Source: an uncultured Lachnospiraceae bacterium | GTDB taxonomy: Bacteria; Bacillota; Clostridia; Lachnospirales; Lachnospiraceae | NCBI GenBank assembly: GCA_946491665.1 | Contig: CAMLYL010000004.1 | Coordinates: forward strand, 21,429 to 85,428 | DNA length: 64,000 bases | Direction of reading: 5' to 3' | Shown: positions 60,082-64,000 of the stretch, piece after piece | Layout of the letters: each line of letters starts with the position of its first letter | How positions within the stretch are numbered: the stretch's first letter is position 1 | Translations under genes and position numbers: made by a program | The notes under the pieces: generated by a model | Told to the model about the DNA's origin: nothing | The model's database searches: none | The model's input: the letters and a program-made list of their open reading frames with translations, nothing else

Positions 60082-60966
60082 CTAATTCCCGTTTTCATCA
60101 GAAACCATACCCTGTGCCAGCGCGGGTCTCTGCAGCCCGAGCTTCTGCAGCCGCAGGCAGACAGACGGATGATATGCATACATGATTCCGTAAAACGATC
60201 CCTTTTCCCGTTCATGGCCCTCCGCAAACCGTACCAGATAATCAGCCAGCCGGGCGCTATATCCCAGCCGACAGCTGTATCTGTCAGCACGGAATTCGCA
60301 CTTATAACCGGCCGGCCCCATCACTATCTGATAAATGAATTGAATCAGAATCCGGCTCATTGAAATAGTAAAAGAAATCAATCTGCATGCAGCCCAGAAA
60401 ATCCATGATAATTTCACATTCACCAAAAAACACAGAAAACATATAACAGCCAATAAAATCCACAATCCCAGAGATGCATACACGCCTGCAATAATCAGGC
60501 CTGATATAAATACCGTTATATTCGCCAGTATGATTTTTCGAAACACGGGATCCAGGCAGAAAACATGATAGATCTCATGCCCCAGCACTGCACAGATTGT
60601 CTCCTCATCGCAGGAATCCAGCAGCGGCTGTGTGACCGCCACGTAATGTCTTCCATATGCATAAGCGCTGACCCTGTCAGAGGAAACCACCTGCACTCTC
60701 AGATCGGAAATATTTCGATTGGAAACCCTGCGGACATTCTCTTCCAGAGACTCTTTTACCCTGGTTATTTTGTTCTGTTCCTCCTCACTCAGCTGATCCC
60801 ACGGAATTCTTTTTTTCTGTAAGACAGCAATATATTCGCCGCCCCACCCATAAAGGAAAATTCCTCCGGTAATCACCGCCGCCGCAATGACGCCAAGCCC
60901 CAGATAGAGCAGAGTAAAATCCACAAAAAGCACCGCAGCGATTTTCAAAACTCCACATACTCTCAT
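60082..60966 (-). CDS. M48-family membrane metalloprotease
   Basis: 294 residues. The zinc site is GHEIYH (129-134), and the third ligand is the E of CEFRADRYSC about 90 residues later; both are typical of HtpX/Ste24-type peptidases. Two N-terminal helices (about 8-40) and two more around 150-200 hold it in the membrane. Such proteases take part in membrane quality control or peptide processing. Here it is the first gene of a two-gene operon with the TIR protein, a pairing that could be a small defence or stress system. Confidence 0.88.
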   Translation of the reverse strand: MRVCGVLKIAAVLFVDFTLLYLGLGVIAAAVITGGIFLYGWGGEYIAVLQKKRIPWDQLSEEEQNKITRVKESLEENVRRVSNRNISDLRVQVVSSDRVSAYAYGRHYVAVTQPLLDSCDEETICAVLGHEIYHVFCLDPVFRKIILANITVFISGLIIAGVYASLGLWILLAVICFLCFLVNVKLSWIFWAACRLISFTISMSRILIQFIYQIVMGPAGYKCEFRADRYSCRLGYSARLADYLVRFAEGHEREKGSFYGIMYAYHPSVCLRLQKLGLQRPALAQGMVSDENGN

Positions 60967-61330
60967 AACGATTCTCCCTCTTTCCGCATCAGAAAAGGCT
61001 CCTGCAGACGTTCCGAAACCGGAATAAAATCAATTTTCCGACCCGGGATTCTGCAAAAACATTTTGTCATCTATAATAGATAGTATCTCACATCCGACTT
61101 GTTCTTCGAAAAGGGGGAAACATCCATACCGCTGTGATCTGATATCACTATCTGGCATTCACGCACTGCGGCAATACCGGATTTGCCTGTCTGATTTTCA
61201 GATGACGCTTCTGTACAGGAGGAAAAAAGCATACAGTATATTACAAAAACAGAGCTGCCTGATGACAACCCTGTTTTTAACGCTTTATATTAATTACATG
61301 TAACAAAATAGTATTCCTGCTCTCAAAATA
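60967..61330. other. Noncoding interval of about 360 bases
   Basis: No gene can be supported. An open frame of 65 codons with a TTG start exists on the minus strand (61268-61071) but has no ribosome site. AT-rich stretches near 61080 may hold the promoter of the M48-TIR operon. Confidence 0.4.
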
Positions 61331-61826
61331 TTATAAGCGCTTTTCCTTCGCCAGCGCCTCGCCCTCATCAATCCATTTCCTTACTCGACTGACACTCTCC
61401 TTCACAGCCTGAGCGATTTTTTCCACTGACGTTCCCATCTCCGACAGAGACAGCACAATTTCTTTTTTCATGCTTCTTTCTCCGATCGCAATCCCCTGTT
61501 CTTTTCCACGCGCTTCTCCGATTGCAATCCCCTGTTCTTTTCCACGCGCTTCTCCAATCGCAATCCCCTGCTCTTTTCCAAGCTCTTTTCCAAGTTCTTT
61601 TCCAAACTCTACTCCCTCATTATACAGTTTATCCATTTCCTTACACATATGTTCTACTCCCTCCGGCGTCTCCTTCAATATACGTACCCGCTCTGCCAGA
61701 ACCCTGCTGTACATATCCTCCGCTCTTTCACAGTGCAGATTCCCCCCAGTTCATCTGCCACTCTGTCTCCTCCTCTTCTGATAAATAACTTCTGAATCTG
61801 CAGACACTGAAAATCCTCTGAAATTT
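61331..61826 (-). pseudogene. Rpn-family PD-(D/E)XK nuclease remnant
   Basis: The 3' part of an Rpn/putative transposase-type gene survives: ERAEDMYSRVLAERVRILKE, then TPEGVEHMCKEMDKLYNEGV, the repeated GKEQGIAIGEAR region and a C-terminal helix (VEKIAQAVKESVSRVRKWID). Upstream in another frame the preceding segment RSYLSEEEETEWQM is still readable, so one base was lost or gained near 61758. The N-terminal nuclease domain with its catalytic residues is absent. It is a broken mobile-type gene; the only intact ATG gives a 127-residue protein without a catalytic site. Confidence 0.75.
61478..61585. repeat. Three 36-base tandem repeats
   Basis: Units start at 61478, 61514 and 61550, with few differences. 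They encode repeats of GKEQGIAIGEAR in the Rpn remnant. Confidence 0.85.
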
Positions 61827-62123
61827 AGAAAATTAGAATCCCGGCAGTTCTCACGCTCGGAACAGATCATTCTGATTTCGTGCCTGTATCTATCATAACA
61901 AAACGGCAGATATATGTCTATTATATAAAATATTAAATTTTAATAAAGTTTTATTTTTCTTCTCAATACTATTTTGAATTATTATAAAGTATTTGTCAAG
62001 TTTAATTTCCTGTTATTCTACCGCATTCCTCTTTCTGGATCCCATATAGAAACAAGCTCAAAAGGTGTCAGTCCGGACAGCATTTCGGCCTGCAATTATG
62101 TAATTTATACCCCTTATATCCGT
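61827..62123. other. AT-rich interval of about 300 bases
   Basis: There is no gene with a ribosome site. On the minus strand near 62100-62030 a short open frame reads LQAEMLSGLTPFELVSIWDP before a stop, which looks like the tail of a lost gene; I cannot name it. Confidence 0.35.
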
Positions 62124-63383
62124 CTACTTACTCTTCTTCCCTATAATCCCATACTCCCGCATGAGCTCCACTCTCTCATTCCCGATTTTAATGGAATCCG
62201 AAGCGCTGTTATTCCGCCCTGCCGATATCTCCTTCCGATATTTCAGGATCCGGCTCAGCCAGGCAGCAGGCAGAAGAAACGGAGCCTTCCTCAGATACGG
62301 GAACTGGCTTTTCATATATTTTACGGATGGAAATACGCTTTTCAGGATTTTATTCCCGGCTTTCCCGCCCTTCTTTTCCGCCTCCACTGCGCTCAGTGTA
62401 ATATTGCTGCTGTGCTTCCGGCTCATATCCGCGTCTCCGTAAATACCTCCGGAAAGCAGATCTTCCAGCAGCGGTCCCTCATCCACCCGGATACTCCGCC
62501 ATTCCGGAGGACAGCAGGCTTTTTCCGGTGAAAACGTAAGATATTTTTCTCCGATCTGAAGCAACGCCGCCGCAAACAGATCCGCATGTATCGACCGGCA
62601 CTGCTCCAGCACTTTCATCCAGTCAATCCGGCTGCCATATGCATTGGCAAAAAGCACAATGTCACAAACCTGACGGATACCGAAGCCGCTGTGAAGAAAA
62701 TGTTTAAAAGCATGGCAGATCAGATAAAAAAAATGGGACGAATATTCCATAGTGTATACAGCAACTCCATGAACGGACAGTTCCGCCGCCTGCTCATGAA
62801 CATTTCCGAAAAAACCATCCAGCTCCCCATATGCCTCCGAATCCGGCGGGAACAGATGCTTATGGAGCTCAATATAAACAGGACTTCCTTTTTTTCCGTA
62901 GGGAACTTCATATGCAGTATGTATATCCAGACCGGGATCTGACGGCACCATTCCGAATTCCAGCATTCTGCTGTGGCAGCGTTCAAAATCCTCCGGCCTG
63001 ATCAGGACGTCTTCATCTGAAGAAGCCCGGTAATCCGGATTGGGATACAGTTCTCTGCATACAATTCCTTTTACGATCACAGGGCGGATCCCTCCGTCAC
63101 ACAAAAAACGGTAAAGACGCAGAAACTCACTGGTCTTCATAGTCTGGAGCATCACCTGCTGCACGATCCTCTTTTTAAAGTATCCAAACATTGCCGGATC
63201 CGCCTGCCTTGCAGCCGGACAGCTGTAAACCGCATCATAAATCAGCGGAAGAATCTGATGTGTCTCCGCCTGCTGAAATAACTGCAGCCACTCCTCCTGT
63301 TCAATTTTCTCCTCCCATGTCACTTTTTCGTTCTGCAGGGATGCTTTCAGCGCCTGCAGAAGCATGACGTTTCTCTTTTCCAT
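62124..63383 (-). CDS. Nucleotidyltransferase-like protein (PF14907-type)
   Basis: 419 residues. The nucleotidyltransferase core is visible at VKGIVCRELYPNPDYRASSD then EDVLIRPEDF, with the paired acidic residues SDED in place of the metal-binding GDxD, and a further HTAYEVPYGKKGSPVYIELH. This layout is that of the PF14907 (NTP_transf_5) family. Members occur near capsule and RiPP genes; in lasso peptide clusters they accompany HPr-kinase-like proteins. Such a kinase is encoded 11 kb away in the precursor block. It follows a glycosyltransferase gene by 45 bases, so it may belong to a polysaccharide operon instead. Confidence 0.8.
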   Translation of the reverse strand: MEKRNVMLLQALKASLQNEKVTWEEKIEQEEWLQLFQQAETHQILPLIYDAVYSCPAARQADPAMFGYFKKRIVQQVMLQTMKTSEFLRLYRFLCDGGIRPVIVKGIVCRELYPNPDYRASSDEDVLIRPEDFERCHSRMLEFGMVPSDPGLDIHTAYEVPYGKKGSPVYIELHKHLFPPDSEAYGELDGFFGNVHEQAAELSVHGVAVYTMEYSSHFFYLICHAFKHFLHSGFGIRQVCDIVLFANAYGSRIDWMKVLEQCRSIHADLFAAALLQIGEKYLTFSPEKACCPPEWRSIRVDEGPLLEDLLSGGIYGDADMSRKHSSNITLSAVEAEKKGGKAGNKILKSVFPSVKYMKSQFPYLRKAPFLLPAAWLSRILKYRKEISAGRNNSASDSIKIGNERVELMREYGIIGKKSK

Positions 63384-63428
63384 AACAATTTCTGTCCTTT
63401 TCCCGCATCCGATTCGATGCTTTGTAAA

Positions 63429-64000
63429 TCAGAATCCATTTTTCCGTTTCTGAACAATATACTCTTTATCTTCTGCAACATCCTGCCGGTACCGCTGATA
63501 ATGTCTCTGAAACGGATTATGATAATGAAATACCGCGGTCCCCAGAGCAATCACTGAAACCAGATTTCCGGCCGCTCTCCAGAAGAAATCCTGATGATCC
63601 AGCATTCTTATATTTTCATCCCATCCAACGCTTCTGACCTTATCCGTCCTTGCCACATAAAGATTGGGAACTTTCCCCATAACGAAATGATTCCCGTCTA
63701 TCTGTGTCATATGAGGAATCAAAAGCGCCTTCGGAGCACCCTGCATACTAAAAGACGTAAATCTGCTTACCTCTTCGTCGGGATTTTTGCAGCGAATCGC
63801 CGTCAGCGTACAAAAACCGACCAGATCCACCTCCGGATGTCTTTCCAGAAACTGAATCTGTCCTCCGAGACAGGTTTTCAGTGTAAGCAGTTCATCATCA
63901 TCCATACGCATAACGTAGGGCGTTTCCACTTTTTCAAGCGCACGATTCAAACCGAAACTCAGCCCACTGTTAAAGGGAAGACGAATGATTTTCAGCGAAT
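63429..64000 (-). CDS. Family 2 glycosyltransferase, 3' part
   Basis: The frame is open to the window edge, so the 5' end is missing; about 190 residues are visible. The GT-A fold is shown by IIRLPFNSGLSFGLNRALEK and the metal-binding MRMDDDELLTL (DDD in place of DxD), with the acceptor region around MGKVPNLYVARTDKVRSVGW and LDHQDFFWRAAG. It transfers a sugar from a nucleotide donor, likely to a lipid or a polysaccharide. The family name EpsE/GT2-like is as far as the sequence allows. It is followed by the nucleotidyltransferase-like gene. Confidence 0.88.
   Translation of the reverse strand, partial: SLKIIRLPFNSGLSFGLNRALEKVETPYVMRMDDDELLTLKTCLGGQIQFLERHPEVDLVGFCTLTAIRCKNPDEEVSRFTSFSMQGAPKALLIPHMTQIDGNHFVMGKVPNLYVARTDKVRSVGWDENIRMLDHQDFFWRAAGNLVSVIALGTAVFHYHNPFQRHYQRYRQDVAEDKEYIVQKRKNGF

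Noticed and set aside
61071..61268. Open frame of 65 codons between the M48 gene and the Rpn remnant
   Set aside because: It starts with TTG, has no ribosome site, no recognised motif, and lies in a noncoding-looking stretch.

Overview
The window comes from a spore-forming, low-to-mid GC member of the Clostridia, most probably a gut Lachnospiraceae. The evidence is the complete spoIIAA-spoIIAB-sigF and spoVAA-AB-AC sporulation loci, a T-box ahead of valS, the BceAB-type antimicrobial-peptide module, and several small protein families typical of Lachnospiraceae. Nearly everything is on the minus strand; only six genes are on the plus strand.

Layout. 1-2.8 kb: the end of a cell-wall amidase, two small plus-strand genes, an XRE regulator pair and a phosphodiesterase. 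2.9-7.1 kb: sporulation genes (spoVA operon behind a sigma-G-type promoter, an unusual Fur paralogue, the sigF operon). 7.2-23 kb: housekeeping genes (a TPR protein, a 45-residue protein, folC, valS with T-box, hisC, a PAP2 phosphatase, an Mrp-type ATPase, mtnA, glmS, a hydrolase, gltX). 23-31.6 kb: acylphosphatase, a broken MGMT-like gene, MATE pump, XRE regulator, a GntP permease with a URO-D-type protein, a LysR regulator, an ATPase/nuclease-like protein and several small repeats. 31.6-40 kb: a BceAB-type ABC transporter with its two-component system and operator, azlCD, an AlkZ-related gene and a TrpB2-type synthase.

40.3-53.5 kb is the most interesting part. It is a co-directional block with three precursor-like small proteins that share the leader motif FVP(N/D)EYVAAC, a radical SAM-SPASM enzyme, an HPr-kinase-like protein, a PqqD-type leader-binding protein, an ABC exporter without a leader peptidase domain, an S26-type peptidase, two polysaccharide co-polymerase/tyrosine kinase fusions, a CpsB-type PHP phosphatase, an anchored Ig-like protein and an LCP ligase. 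Four transcription units in the block carry the same promoter architecture: a -35/-10 pair spaced by 17 bases plus a conserved box about 30 bases upstream of the -35. I read this as a RiPP-like or surface-peptide system coupled to cell-envelope polysaccharide. The final product cannot be told from sequence.

53.6-64 kb: a SEDS-type protein fused to a remnant of a penicillin-binding domain, a very large secreted VWA/metalloprotease surface protein, an operon with a double-TIR protein and an M48 membrane protease, a degraded Rpn-type nuclease gene, a PF14907-like nucleotidyltransferase and the 3' part of a family 2 glycosyltransferase that runs off the window.
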